Source: Ziziphus jujuba | Taxonomy: Eukaryota > Streptophyta > Magnoliopsida > Rosales > Rhamnaceae | Reading direction: 5' to 3' | Length of the DNA: 64,000 bases | Assembly (NCBI RefSeq): GCF_031755915.1 | Contig: NC_083387.1 | Location: 26,725,001-26,789,000, forward strand | Part shown: one piece after another, positions 45,668 through 57,009 of the stretch | Position numbering within the stretch: the stretch's first letter is position 1 | Layout of the letters: each line of letters opens with the position of its first letter | Position numbers and translations under genes: made by a program | The notes under the pieces: model-generated | What the model saw: the letters and a program-made list of their open reading frames with translations, nothing else | Told to the model about the DNA's origin: nothing | Databases searched by the model: none

Positions 45668-45960
45668 TTGTTAAGATGTGTTAACAATTAGTGAGTTTAT
45701 ATATATATATATATATATATATAGGAGTGTTGTTGTGGATAAGTGGTGGGTAACTTTCCACACAATAACAATTCCATATATATATATATATATAAATATA
45801 TAGAGCTAGCTTTGAAACTTGTATAAACTCATGTTCTGATAACCAAACACCTGGAGAAATATAACTGGTTGGATTAGAGAAGGTGAGCAAACTGCTGTCA
45901 ATCATCTTTCTATATCTTTTACCAAACAGATATGAAGACATGTACATGCATTTCCATACA
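45668..45960 (+). promoter_or_regulatory. Ghost promoter of a deleted type A gene
   Basis: Aligns with 25151-25375: TTAAGATGTGTTAACAATTAG, GATAACCAAACACCTGGAG, GATTAGAGAAGGTGAGCAAA, GAAGACATGTACATGCATTT. At about 45955 it jumps to TTTAATTTCTCATATTTGTG, which lies at 26028 in the intact block. TATA box, the entire coding region and the 3' UTR (about 650 bp) are gone. Confidence 0.8.
45724..45775. mobile_element. 52-bp hairpin insert between (TA)n runs
   Basis: GTTGTTGTGGATAAGTGG and TCCACACAATAAC form an imperfect hairpin (GTTGTTGTGGA against GTTATTGTGTGGA). TA runs touch both sides (45701-45723, 45775-45795). It is missing from the first alpha block (25195-25225). The sister copy at 60351-60404 is intact. 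Confidence 0.5.
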
Positions 45961-46399
45961 TCTATTTAATTTCTCATATTTGTGAGTCGTCAGATCCCAA
46001 TTTTCGATCCACGTACCAATTTAGACAAATGATAAAAGAGCGAAGATAATAGTGCAACAAAAAATAAGTTCAGCATACATGGTGCCAAAGTTCGAAGGAG
46101 AAAAAGAAAAGAAAAGAAAAAAAGAAAAAAGCGTACATAGTGCCAAGAAAAAAAAAAAAAAAAATAATGTTCACACTGTCAAAGCTCTAAAGAAAACATG
46201 CCTAATCTTCTTATTGACTCGGAGCTTTCTACCACTTACTAAAGGCCTTGGTCACGAAGAAGTAAATTCATGGGTTTTGATCCACCAATAAACATGGTTC
46301 TAGGCTCAATTTTAAACTTTTTCACGCATTAGATCTTTGGACGCAATTGAAGCAATTTCTAACATTTCTAGAAAAAAGGTTGGTCAGGTTCTGTCTCAT

Positions 46400-46439
<40 letters not shown>

Positions 46440-47087
46440 CTTTTATTGTTTATTTCTTTACTTCTATATGTTCCAACATCTTTGGAAATTGTTTTTGAAG
46501 GTTAGCGTGAATTGCATTGCAAAGAAATAGATGAGCTCTATCCTCTAGAATTGTTCAACAAAGCCTGGCCAACCCTTTTTTATGATTATTCTCTTTGCTT
46601 TTCTTTTTCGTGACAATTTTATATACAAAATGTATTATTGAGTTCTAGATAAAGAAATCTAAATACACACAAAAAAAAAAAAAAAAAAAAGAGAGACAAA
46701 AATCTTCTAAAACATACTAGTACAACAAAAAGAAAAGCTCGTGCTCCTAACCTTTAAGAAAATAACAAAAACAATTACGAAAAATAAAATAAAATAAGAA
46801 AATCATCCAGTAGAAAAAAGGAAGAGAATTTTGGTGATACATTTAATTAAATGAATTGAAGAAGCAAGAGATAAGTTTGAATAGGAAAAATAATGAGTGG
46901 CAGAGGAAAAGAGGGTGATCCATAATTTTAGTGACTTGAACATTTTAAGGTAAATTACAAACTGCTACAATAACTCAAAGAACAAAAGCTTATCTATTTT
47001 TATCAAAATAACATAGAAACCATTTTCAACCATGTATCTCCATCTATAAAAACCCAAGATATTATTATATTTTTTATCTATAAAATC

Positions 47088-47121
<34 letters not shown>

Positions 47122-48580
47122 CACTGGAAAGGATTTTACACTATATATTTTCTCATATTAATTGCTATCATAATTTAATTAGTATGTGGATAGATTTCTT
47201 TAAATTGTTTCTATATATTTGACTGCCATCAAATTAATTACATCATTTTTGTTGTGCTATTTTTGAGTTATAATAAAGAGAGATGGAGATCTAACTAATG
47301 ACCCAACCGTTATTAATTGGATCGAACAATTTTAAATTTAATCTAATCAGCTTTGAATTATGCCCAATTTAACTGTGTTTGACTTAAATGGTAGAGTACA
47401 ATTCATATAATCCAATGCAATGTCCCAAAATTTTTCTAAACGTGTATTACAACTTTTTAATAGCTCTTCCTTACTTTTCAAATCTTATCTTCTCACATTC
47501 TTTTTTTCCGTTTGGCAATCGGCACTTCGAATTTTTAAGTGGTTAGACCAACACTTCGAAATAATAACAAAGAGTACAAATATATCATATTTATATAAAT
47601 TAATATAATTAACTACAAACTGATTTTAGCGTCGAAGACCTTACCAAATAGATTCGCAGTATTTTGTCTTTCACGTCAAATTAATTATACCAGTGTTGCA
47701 ATATAATGATGATATTAAAACTGAATTCATGCCTATTCTTTTTTTTTTTCTTTTTTCCTTTTTGTAAATAATAATGTTGTTTAACATATCGTAAACAATT
47801 AGATAAAAATATTTGATTGGTAAAGCCATTTTTTTTTTAGGTGATTTTAAGTTATATGAAATGCCACATCACCAATTTTTTTAAATAAAATATTTTTATT
47901 TTTGCTTTTTGGATCTCGATCTTGATTATTAAAGCCTCATAGCAAATCACTAATTTTTAATGGACATTCACTAATTAATTAATTATTGAAAATACTCAAA
48001 GAAGTTCATTTATTACAATATATAGCTAATCACAATAATCACAAACTGTTCGATTTCATAATGACATTGGTATGTATCCAAGAATTATAAGTGCAAATGG
48101 TATATATATATATATATATATATGATCAGAATAATTTCTACTAAAAAGGAAATGAAGCATGATTAAATTGAGGATGTCAATTTCTCCCAAAAAAAACATA
48201 TATATATATATATATATACATATATATGCACAAATGATACAAAATTAAGGATCTTGCAACTTTTTCCTTTAATCGAGACCCTCGATTTTTAATCAGAACA
48301 GTTGATCATAACAGGATGAAACTGATGGAAAGATGCATTAAATTAAAGACACGTGTTGGTTTTCTATTAGCCACGTTATAGTTTTGAGTTAACAATCAAT
48401 TTTTATTACTACTAAAAGAAACTAACTGCGAAAAAAAAAACAAACAAAGTTCATTAGAAGGCCTTCAATTGCAGCTGTGCCAAATTAGGAAACTGCAATA
48501 AACAAATAGAATATTGTTTCTCCATAAGTGAAATGTAGACTTTAGTTAGTTTTATTTCCTATAATTATAATAGTTACGCA
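45961..48580. other. Rest of second alpha block, no gene
   Basis: Diverged copy of 26028-28974. Contains the empty site for the 26578 insert (46402-46431), the ghost promoter 46985-47062 (TATAAAAA at 47045-47052) and (TA)n at 47101-47121, 48103-48123 and 48199-48219. No supported coding region. Confidence 0.6.
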
Positions 48581-49000
48581 TTGACTTTAAAGTATTACAT
48601 TTCACTTGTTGACCTTTCCGATTTGCAATGAGTTTGGTGGTTAAGATGGTCCAACAATTTGGTGAACTAAGGTGTTAATGTAGATTTGAAACTTTATATT
48701 ATAAACTGATCATTTTAGATAACCAAACGCCCTAGACAATTATATAAGATGGTACGCAACTTGATAAGGTGAACAAACTACGTCAGAAAAACTCAAAGGC
48801 TAGAGAACATTCTCTCTCTTTCTTCCCAACTAAACATGAAAATAATGTATCCTAACTGGGTACTACTCCATGACTCTCCATATCTATAAAAACCCAAGAT
48901 ATATAGCCTCCAAATCCATCATACAAGATCAAAACTGAACCTTTCATTTTTAATATTAATTCACTTTGTAAGAGATTTCCTCTTGAACTTTCATTTTGCC
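48581..49000 (+). promoter_or_regulatory. Promoter and 5' UTR of type B gene 4
   Basis: W-box cores TTGACT (48581-48586) and TTGACC (48609-48614), GGTTAAGATGGTCCAACAAT, GATAACCAAACGCCC, TTGATAAGGTGAACAAACTA, TATAAAAA at 48885-48892, 116 bases above the ATG. Confidence 0.7.
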
Positions 49001-49363
49001 ATGGCTTTGAGCAATTCCTTCTTCTTGGCCTTATGCTTTGCTGGTTTTGTATTTTTGAGCAATATCAATGTTGGCCTAGCAGGTCGTCAGCTTTTGCAAA
49101 CAACTCCTCCAAATTTGCCCAAATTGCCTCCATTGCCTACCATGCCAAACTTACCTCCTTTGCCCACATTGCCAACAACACAACCATCTCTGCCTAAACC
49201 AGGCACTCTGCCTCCACTTCCAACCATCCCAAACATCCCCAATCTCCCGAAGCTGAGCTTCCCGCCCCTGCCAGCGACTTCGCTTCCAAACATTCCCTCC
49301 ATCCCAACAATCCCATCCAATATCCCTTTCTTCTCCCCACCACCTTCAAAAACCAGCCCTTGA
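49001..49363 (+). CDS. Small secreted Leu/Ile-Pro-rich protein, type B copy 4
   Basis: 120 aa from ATG at 49001 (GCCATGGC). Same architecture: signal peptide to about VGLA, GRQLLQTTPPNLPKLPPLP, TTQPSLPKPGTLPPLPTIPN, SLPNIPSIPTIPSNIPFFSP, end PPSKTSP. The signal peptide has Val instead of Ala at residue 18. Its promoter resembles copy 1 most (same 5' UTR sequence), while its 3' side follows copy 2, fitting a duplication junction or gene conversion inside the beta block. No introns, as in all members. Confidence 0.87.
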   Translation: MALSNSFFLALCFAGFVFLSNINVGLAGRQLLQTTPPNLPKLPPLPTMPNLPPLPTLPTTQPSLPKPGTLPPLPTIPNIPNLPKLSFPPLPATSLPNIPSIPTIPSNIPFFSPPPSKTSP

Positions 49364-50746
49364 ACATATATGTTCACTCTGCATTGTTCTGTTCTCTGGA
49401 GTAGTACATGCTCCATAAATATGATACATTATTTGCTTTATAGCGAGGACATCCTATCTGTGTGATCTTCTAGTATTCTACGGAGTTTGTAGCAGTATAT
49501 TTAATTCGTTTGCGTTGCAGTTTCATTTATAGATAATAAAATAATGTATCTGATAATGAATTTTTTTTTTTTTTTTTTTTTTTTGGTGTTGTATGTGTTG
49601 TATACTTTCGGGTTATACTCGATAGATTTCACACAGATGCTATATCAATATCTATTCATGTAAATTACCCTATTCATGACACATTGTAGCACAATATCAT
49701 GTTTTTCATTGGAGCTCTCTGATAATATTTGTTTGAGCATAGAAATAGTCATATTAGTAAGTCTAGCACTATGATAAAAAAGAACCATTAAATATGAAAA
49801 TACATTTTTAGAACCAAATCAAACATTGACTTCGCTAAAATCTTCTCTCTCGTATTGTAACGTTAAAAAAAATAAAATAAATGTTCAAACAAAAATATAG
49901 GGTGTCATTAACTAATCACTCTCTTTTTGAACCACAAAAGTTGTAATATAGGTTCACTTTATTCAAAAATGTGCAGCACCAAATTTGTATGGTTTTTTCT
50001 TTTTTTATCAACTTCAATATATATATATATATATATAATTTTTTTTTTCTCTATCAGTCTATTTAATAGATTTTATAATTTTATCGGTCTATTTAATAGA
50101 TTTACAACTTTACGAAAAACTTGTATTGTCAGTTTCGAAAGCTTTCTTTATCATATGTATTGAGTCATTAGAGGCTCATAGATTATATGTATCTAATTCA
50201 TAGTTGTCCTATATATAATTGATTTCTGTTGTACTTTGAGGGAATCTTTTTTATGTCTATTTGTTTATTCTAATAAGATTTCACTGTATATTTTCTCATT
50301 TTAATTGTTTCACATTTTAATTCGTTGATAAATTTTTTTAAATTCGTAGCATTTTGTCTTTCACGTCAAATTAATTATACTAGTGATGAAATATAACGAA
50401 AATTTTTATATTGAAATCATGCATATTTTATTTTTTTGTAAATAATAATGTTGTTTAAAATATCAAGAACAAATAAGGTAAAAATATTTGATTGGTAAAG
50501 CCATTTTTTCAGGTGATTTTAAGTTCCAACAATATAAAAAATAAAAATATTTTATTTAAATAGCGGTGATGTGACATTTCACATTTTCGGTGCTTTGTTG
50601 GTTCCTCAAACCGTATATTACCCAAAAAAAAAAAAATCTAGATCTCAATCTTGATCCTCTAAACCTCTTCGCTAATCTCTAATTTCGATGGAGATTGTTA
50701 ATTAATTTATTATTGAAAATACTCAAAACAAGTTATTACATAGCTT

Positions 50747-50908
50747 AAAAGGCAGCCGACTGGGTTGCTAGGGCTGCCAAAAATAGACATATTATTATCC
50801 CCGGTGGGAATGGGATACTATTCTGCCTTCAGTTTCAATCTATTTTGGACGTTGATTTATGCTGATGTAATATCAATAAAATATTCTTCTTGATCAAAAA
50901 GCAAATAT
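50747..50908 (+). pseudogene. LINE 3' end scrap, duplicate
   Basis: Same KAADWVARAAKNRHIIIPGG frame as 40917-41075, with scattered substitutions; a passenger of the tandem duplication. Confidence 0.5.
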
Positions 50909-50930
50909 ATATTTATATATATATATATAT

Positions 50931-51072
50931 AAAAAGTGAAATTTTATAGTGTGAGTGGTGGTTTTAAAAATGATAATTTTTGAAAAAATTATTATCAATA
51001 CTGAAAATCATAATCAATAATGAGATCTACGTTATAAAACCGTACGGATGTTTATATCATAGATGGATTTTA
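50931..51072. mobile_element. Small MITE-like element in (TA)n, duplicate
   Basis: Counterpart of 41104-41262; ends AAAAGTGAAATTTTATAGTG and ATAGATGGATTTTATATA, between TA runs. Confidence 0.5.
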
Positions 51073-51673
51073 TATATATATATATATATATGTATAGCTT
51101 ACCACTCAAGTCACAAACAATAACATCATTTATATAAATTACTAGTGCCGATGGCATATACACATACTATCAATTTTAGATAATCTACTATCAATTTTAG
51201 ATAATCTGCAATAGCTTTATTCCCCATAAAAATTTATTTGCTTACACCAAAAAAATAAAAAAATTATTTAAAAGATAAGATATTTTTTAATAGGTTTGTT
51301 CAAAAATTTTGTAAAGATGATATGATAAAAATAAATAAATATAAACTTTCAATGTGAGTGTTATTTAATTTTTGTATAAAATCTATTAGACAGAGTAAAC
51401 GTTTAATGACACACTTATAAAAAAAATTAAAAACAATCTGCATAAGAAAATTTATTTTTAAAATAAAAAATAATTGACACATCATTGATTAATTAAAATT
51501 TAGATAAAATTATCAAAGATTAATTTTTGGATTTAACATCTATCAAGTTATAAACATTCATGCCAAATAGAATGAAAATTCTTTTAACCCATTAGAGATC
51601 CTATGAGGATTAAAAGTTAAACAAAGGTCTAGTATATTTTGGTAAGATTATTGGGGAAGTTTGTTACTCCACA

Positions 51674-51709
<36 letters not shown>

Positions 51710-52142
51710 TGAGGATCTCTGAATATTCTCCTTTAATCAGATTCTAAACTTTTAATAAATTTTTATTAGAACATTTTTTTTTTTGGGTTTTTTGGTGAAA
51801 AATAAATTTTATCAGGACAGTTGATAACTTTACGGAATGAAACAGACGGAAAGATATGTGTTCGTTTTCTGTAGCCGTGTTGTAGGTCCGTTAACAAATA
51901 TTGTCTTTTTTTATTATTAAAAAAAAAAACTAATTGTAAAGAAGAAGAAGAAGAGGAAGAAAGAAAACCGTTGGAAGGCCTTAAATTGCAACCGTGCCAA
52001 ATTAGGAAGTAATACAATGTATTAAACCCCCATTAGACAAATAAAATATTAGTTTGTGTGTAACTAAAATGTAGATCTGAGTTCATTTTATTTCCTAAAA
52101 TGGTAACCTGAAAAATTGGGGATTAATAGTAATAGTTGCCTT

Positions 52143-52581
52143 TTGACTTTAAAGTAATGCTTTTTCTTTGTTGACCTTCCCTATTTGCAATGAGTTTGGT
52201 TGGTTAAGATGGGTCACCAATTTTGTAAACTAAGTTTTTTTATTTTTTATTTTATTTTTATTTTTAATGTAGCTGAAATTTTATATCATAAACTCATGTT
52301 TGATAACCAAAAACCCGCGTCAATAATCTAAGATGGTACGTAATTTGAGAAGGTGAGCAAACTACATCAGAAACTCAAAAAGCTAGATAGAATTCTCTCT
52401 GTTTCGTCCCAACAAAACAGGAAAACTATGTATGCTAGCTAGCCAATTGGACACTACTCCATGAATCTCTACGTCTATAAAAACCCAAAATAGCCGTGAA
52501 ATCCATCATACGAAACCAAATCTGAAACTTTCATTTTATGTATTCAGCTTCTGAGAAATTATCTTGAATTTTCTATCAACC
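52143..52581 (+). promoter_or_regulatory. Promoter and 5' UTR of type B gene 5
   Basis: W-box cores TTGACT (52143-52148) and TTGACC (52171-52176), GGTTAAGATGGGTCACCAAT, TTTGAGAAGGTGAGCAAACT, TATAAAAA at 52476-52483, 106 bases above the ATG. Confidence 0.7.
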
Positions 52582-52935
52582 ATGGCTTTGAGCAATTCCT
52601 TCTTCTTGGCCTTATGCTTTGCTGGTTTTGCATTTTTGAGCAATATCAACGTTGGCCTAGCAGGTCGTCAGCTTTTGCAAACAACTCCTCCAAATTTGCC
52701 CAAATTGCCTCCATTGCCTACCATGCCAAACTTACCTCCTTTGCCCACCCTGCCAACGACACAACCATCTCTGCCTAAACCAGGCACCCTCCCTCCGCTT
52801 CCAAGCATCCCCAATCTCCCGAAGCCGAGCTTACCACCCCTGCCGGCGGCTTCGCTTCCCAACCTCCCCCCCCTCCCAACAATCCCATCCAATATCCCTT
52901 TCTTCTCCCCACCACCTTCAAAAACCAGCCCTTGA
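52582..52935 (+). CDS. Small secreted Leu/Ile-Pro-rich protein, type B copy 5
   Basis: 117 aa from ATG at 52582 (ACCATGGC). It is the close sister of copy 3: same three-residue-shorter centre, with Ala for Thr in PAASLPNL and Leu for Ile in PPLPTIPSN. C-terminus FFSPPPSKTSP is unchanged. It is the last intact member in the window; the next block is broken up by three TIR elements and an LTR. No sign of decay: start context, TATA box and poly(A) region (AATAAA at 53108-53113) are all kept. Confidence 0.87.
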   Translation: MALSNSFFLALCFAGFAFLSNINVGLAGRQLLQTTPPNLPKLPPLPTMPNLPPLPTLPTTQPSLPKPGTLPPLPSIPNLPKPSLPPLPAASLPNLPPLPTIPSNIPFFSPPPSKTSP

Positions 52936-53999
52936 ACATACATGTTCACTCTGCACTGTTCTGTTCTCTGGAGTAGTACATGCTCCATACATATGATACA
53001 TTATTTGCTTTATAGCGAGGACATCCTATGTGTGTGATCTTCTAGTACTCTATGGCGTTTGTAGCAGTATATTTGATTCGTTTGCGTTGCAGTTTCATTT
53101 ATAGATAATAAATTAATGTATCTGATACTTTTTTTTTTTTTTTTGGTGCGTGTGTGTGTTGTATACTTTGTGATTGAACTCGATAGATTTCACAGAGATG
53201 CTATATAAATATCTGTTCGTATAAATTACCGTATTCATGACATATTGTAGCAATATCATGTCTTTCGTTAATGTGCCTTCTAATCATATTAATATTGTAG
53301 TGTTAACAATCTATCAAAAAACAAAAAAAATGGTGTTAACGCTTGCCAAAAAAGAAGAAGAAAGAAAAACAAACAAACAGAAGAAAAGTTATAATAAGGA
53401 GTAAATGTGTGAATTTTCCAAGGCAACTCAGTCAAGTTCCATGGGTTCCACTAGACAAATTTCCAGTGTGTCAACAACTTTCCCTTATTACAAACAGGTA
53501 GTTCCCATGTATATGGGTCTCACGTGGACTTCGTACATGTGGATCCTATATTGTTCTTATCTATTTGTGAGAGAGGAATTGTGCTCCTGGAAGCGTAATG
53601 GATTTTTTTAATCTGTGTGGGATTTTAATTTGCTCCTATCTGGATGATATTTAATTTCGGATGATATTTAATTTCAGAGTTTTTATAAGTCTTGAAGTCA
53701 ATTGTTTTGAAAAGATTTTGGTTGTTAAAAAAGTTTTTCTTTCACATTTGAATCAACATCTTTCATATTTGGGATTATGTGAAATTGGATATTAGATAGT
53801 CTTTGCCAACAAGGTAGGCTACCAATGCCTCATGGCCCACACATACCTCGGCAACGTCACACTGGTTCACCAATAGTTGTCTCAATATATCCTATTGTAT
53901 TGTTCACTGATATTGATTTTCTTACAGTATCTTTTAACTAACCCTTGTTTTGAATTTAAATATTTTTAAAATTCAAATTTTATTTAGTCAAAATTAATT

Positions 54000-54032
<33 letters not shown>

Positions 54033-55255
54033 GGAAAAATTCTATGGTACGGACGGTATATATACGGATCTCAGTATGGACAATAATTTTTTGATAAAAC
54101 TGTCGTCAATACTCTTTCTGTGTGATAAATGATTTATTCAAAAACCGTCATTAATACTCATGGTTCATATACGGATCGTCTGTACCATAAACGGACTATA
54201 TATATATATATATATATATATAAGTATATACTTATATATATATATATATACATGGGGAAATTCTACCATACCATAAACGGACTCTCTCTCTCTCTCTCTC
54301 TCTCTCTCTTTATATATATATATATATATATATTATGGATTTTAATTTTATAAAGTGAACAATTTTGATCTGTTAAAAAATAATTTTCATCTAATGTTAA
54401 TAGCTTATTGACATATGTTACAAATGCTAAGGGCTATCCAACCAGATTTTAAATTTTAAGTTATTAATTGATATAATATTCTCAGCATTTAACACTTTAA
54501 TATATTCCCACTTCTATATTGGTAACTAGTTTCTAAAATTACTCGTGAAGTAAATGTTATAATTATTATTAAGAATCTAAAATTTGTAAGCAATCATCTG
54601 TAAATATTTTCAATAAAATTGTTAGTTAGGGAAAATTTGGAGCTTTCAAATAATATTTGTTCGAGTATAGAAATAGTCATATTGGTAAGCCTAATTAGCT
54701 CAATAGTAAAAACCACTAAATATGAAAATACAATTTTAGAACCAAATTCAAACCTTGGCTCGCCTAAAATCTTCTCTCTCGTGTTGTAATGTTGGAAAAG
54801 AAAAAAAAAAAAATGTTCAAACAAAAGCATAAGGTGTTACTAACTAATCACTCTCTCCTTGAACAATAAAAGTCGTACGTATAGAGTCACTTTATTGAAA
54901 AATGTGCAGCACCAAATTTTTATGGCTTTTTTCTATGTATATTTTCTCTATCAGTCTATTTAATAGATTTATAATTTTATCAGTAGTTGATTGTCAATTA
55001 GTTAATTTGTTAATTTAAGGGGTAATAATATTTCCAATCGAATAAAATTCTGTATGTGTATATAAAAAATGATTTTTATTACTATTATAATCATTATTAA
55101 TTATACCCACGTGCCCATATAGTTTAATTGATTATTCCTATAAGTTTCATCTCCCATATTAAATTTAAAAGTTTTGAAAGTACAAAATAAAGAATTAAAT
55201 GCAACCTATTCACAGACAGTGTTCATATCAGCAACAAATAACAAAGTTATATATA
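52936..55255. other. 3' flank of copy 5 and third alpha block start
   Basis: Parallel of 43082-45480. Contains the MITE-like insert at 54033-54310 with internal (TA)n (54198-54250) and (CT)n (54283-54309). No supported gene. Confidence 0.6.
54033..54310. mobile_element. MITE-like insert in (TA)n, third alpha block
   Basis: Duplicate of 44302-44545, starting TGGAAAAATTCTATGGTACG, with an expanded internal TA tract. Flanked by TA runs at 54006-54032 and 54311-54332. Confidence 0.6.
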
Positions 55256-56337
55256 GGATCCTTCTACAACGAGGACCGACCGCATGCTTCATTTGTGGAC
55301 CAAAAATGTGATGAAATAAGAAGCCATTGGATTATCATACCTGGCATGAACGGCCCAGATTGAATAGCTTCTCACGTGTGAAATTTTGCCCAAATCTCCC
55401 ATTCCAACTTGAACCGCCTTTGCCAAAATTCCCCAGTCGCTCCAGCACCACCATTGTCACCCTTCAGATTCTTCCCAAACACAAATCCCATTTTTCCGAT
55501 CCTTGCTGTTATTGGGATTCATATAAAGATTTTTAAAAAAAAATCTTTATGGCTTTTTTCCCTCTCATTTTTCATATTTTTGGCAAATTGGTTTGGATTT
55601 TTAAATGATGAATAACTTCATAACATGAACAAAAAACCCAAAAGAAAAAACTCATGTGAACCAGATCAATTAGAAAATAAGCCATCATTTATCAGAATTG
55701 GGATGATTTCTACGAATCTAGTGCCCCACTAAAACCAAATTACTTAACCATGCATATCTCTCTCTCTCTGTCTCTCTCAGAGACACCTGCAATTTTTTAC
55801 CACCTTTCTGCCTCTTCGAAACCCCCAAAATCCCGTCCTCTCCCACTACCCAATTCCAAATATTAATATTGTTTAACTTTCTATTCAGACAATCTCTTCC
55901 TTTTGATTTAAAATTTCTAACCCCACCAGTGAGATTGTTTAAAAGATCACTACCCACTTTGATTTCTTGCACATTGGTTTTTAGGATTGGAGTAGTGTTC
56001 CTTCGTTGATGGAGATGTAATAGTAATTAGTGTTTGGAAAATGTATCGAGATGGGTTTCTAGTTCCAATGGAGATGAAGAAGAAAATAAGGGTTTCTACA
56101 AGTTGGATTTGAAGGTAGGTGAGAAAACAGCTTCTGGAAGGTTGGAAGCAAAGGAGAAAAGGAGAAATGAAGAGAAATGTGCAAATGGGAAGGAGGGATT
56201 TGGGTAAAATTCCACACGTGAGTTTCTATTCAATCTAGGCCGTTCATGCCAGGTATGATAATCCAATGGCTTCCCATTTCATCACGTTTTTTGTACTCAA
56301 ATAAAGCATGAGGTCGGTCCTTATTCTAGAAGGACTT
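55256..56337. mobile_element. Non-autonomous TIR element, family 2
   Basis: 1.1 kb with inverted termini of about 140 bp: GGATCCTTCTACAACGAGGA, GACCGACCGCATGCTTCATT and ATCATACCTGGCATGAACGG on the left; complements (CCGTTCATGCCAGGTATGAT, ATGAGGTCGGTCC, AGAAGGACTT) on the right. It splits a TA run; the second alpha block has the uninterrupted run at 45476-45499, giving an exact empty site. The interior is noncoding, with a (CT)n stretch at 55758-55779. Confidence 0.85.
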
Positions 56338-56584
56338 GTTATATATATATATATATATATCATATGACTTGTATGAATTAATTCTTAATTAATTCTCTCC
56401 GTTATCGGCCCGTTTTTTGGGTCTCCATTTGGCTTGGAGTTGGAGTTGGTAATTGGAGCCAGTTTCTTGTAGAGTTAAAATAAATATCAATCTGGCCTTT
56501 TCTGTGTTTGACATTCCAGTACAAAGAGATTCGCGGTTGTTAAGATGTGTCAACAATTAGTGAGTTTATATATATAGAGAGAGA
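56338..56584. other. Third alpha block, segment between TIR elements
   Basis: Parallel of 45500-45700: GACTTGTATGAATTAATTCT, ATTGGAGCCAGTTTCTTGTA and the promoter element GTTAAGATGTGTCAACAATT (56539-56558), which belongs to the next type A gene. Confidence 0.75.
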
Positions 56585-57009
56585 GTCTACCATGGGGACC
56601 GACCGCATGCCTCCTGTGCGGGCCAAACATGTGATCAAAATTGGAGCCATCCGATCTGCACATCTGGCATTAACGGCCCAGCTTCAAATTGCTCTCATGT
56701 GAGAATTTTGGCCAAAATCTCCCTGAGCCCTTTGCAGCTTCCTCTTCTATTTGCCTCTGCATTTTCCCTTTCCATTCATGAGATCTTTGGCCAAATTTTC
56801 CCTGAGCCCTTCTTAGCTTCCTCTTCTATTTGCCTCTGCATTTCCCCTTTCCATTTGTGAGATCTTTTTTTCGTATTGCCTTCAAGTTGGGTTCTTGGAA
56901 ACCAGAGGTTAAAGGAAACGAAATGCAGCTTTTGTATTAATGAGAGTCTTGGGATTTTGTGTTTTCTTTTGTGGGTTTGGGGATAAAGGATTTGAGGAAA
57001 AAAAAGAAA

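Larger units (their letters stand above)
49364..52142. other. Second shortened alpha block without type A gene
   Basis: Near-identical to 39091-42289 except that about 350 bp of 3' flank (39450-39800) is missing at 49710. Contains the duplicated LINE scrap (50747-50908), the MITE-like element (50931-51072), (TA)n at 50020-50036 and 51073-51090, and (TAA)n at 51676-51709. No gene. Confidence 0.65.
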
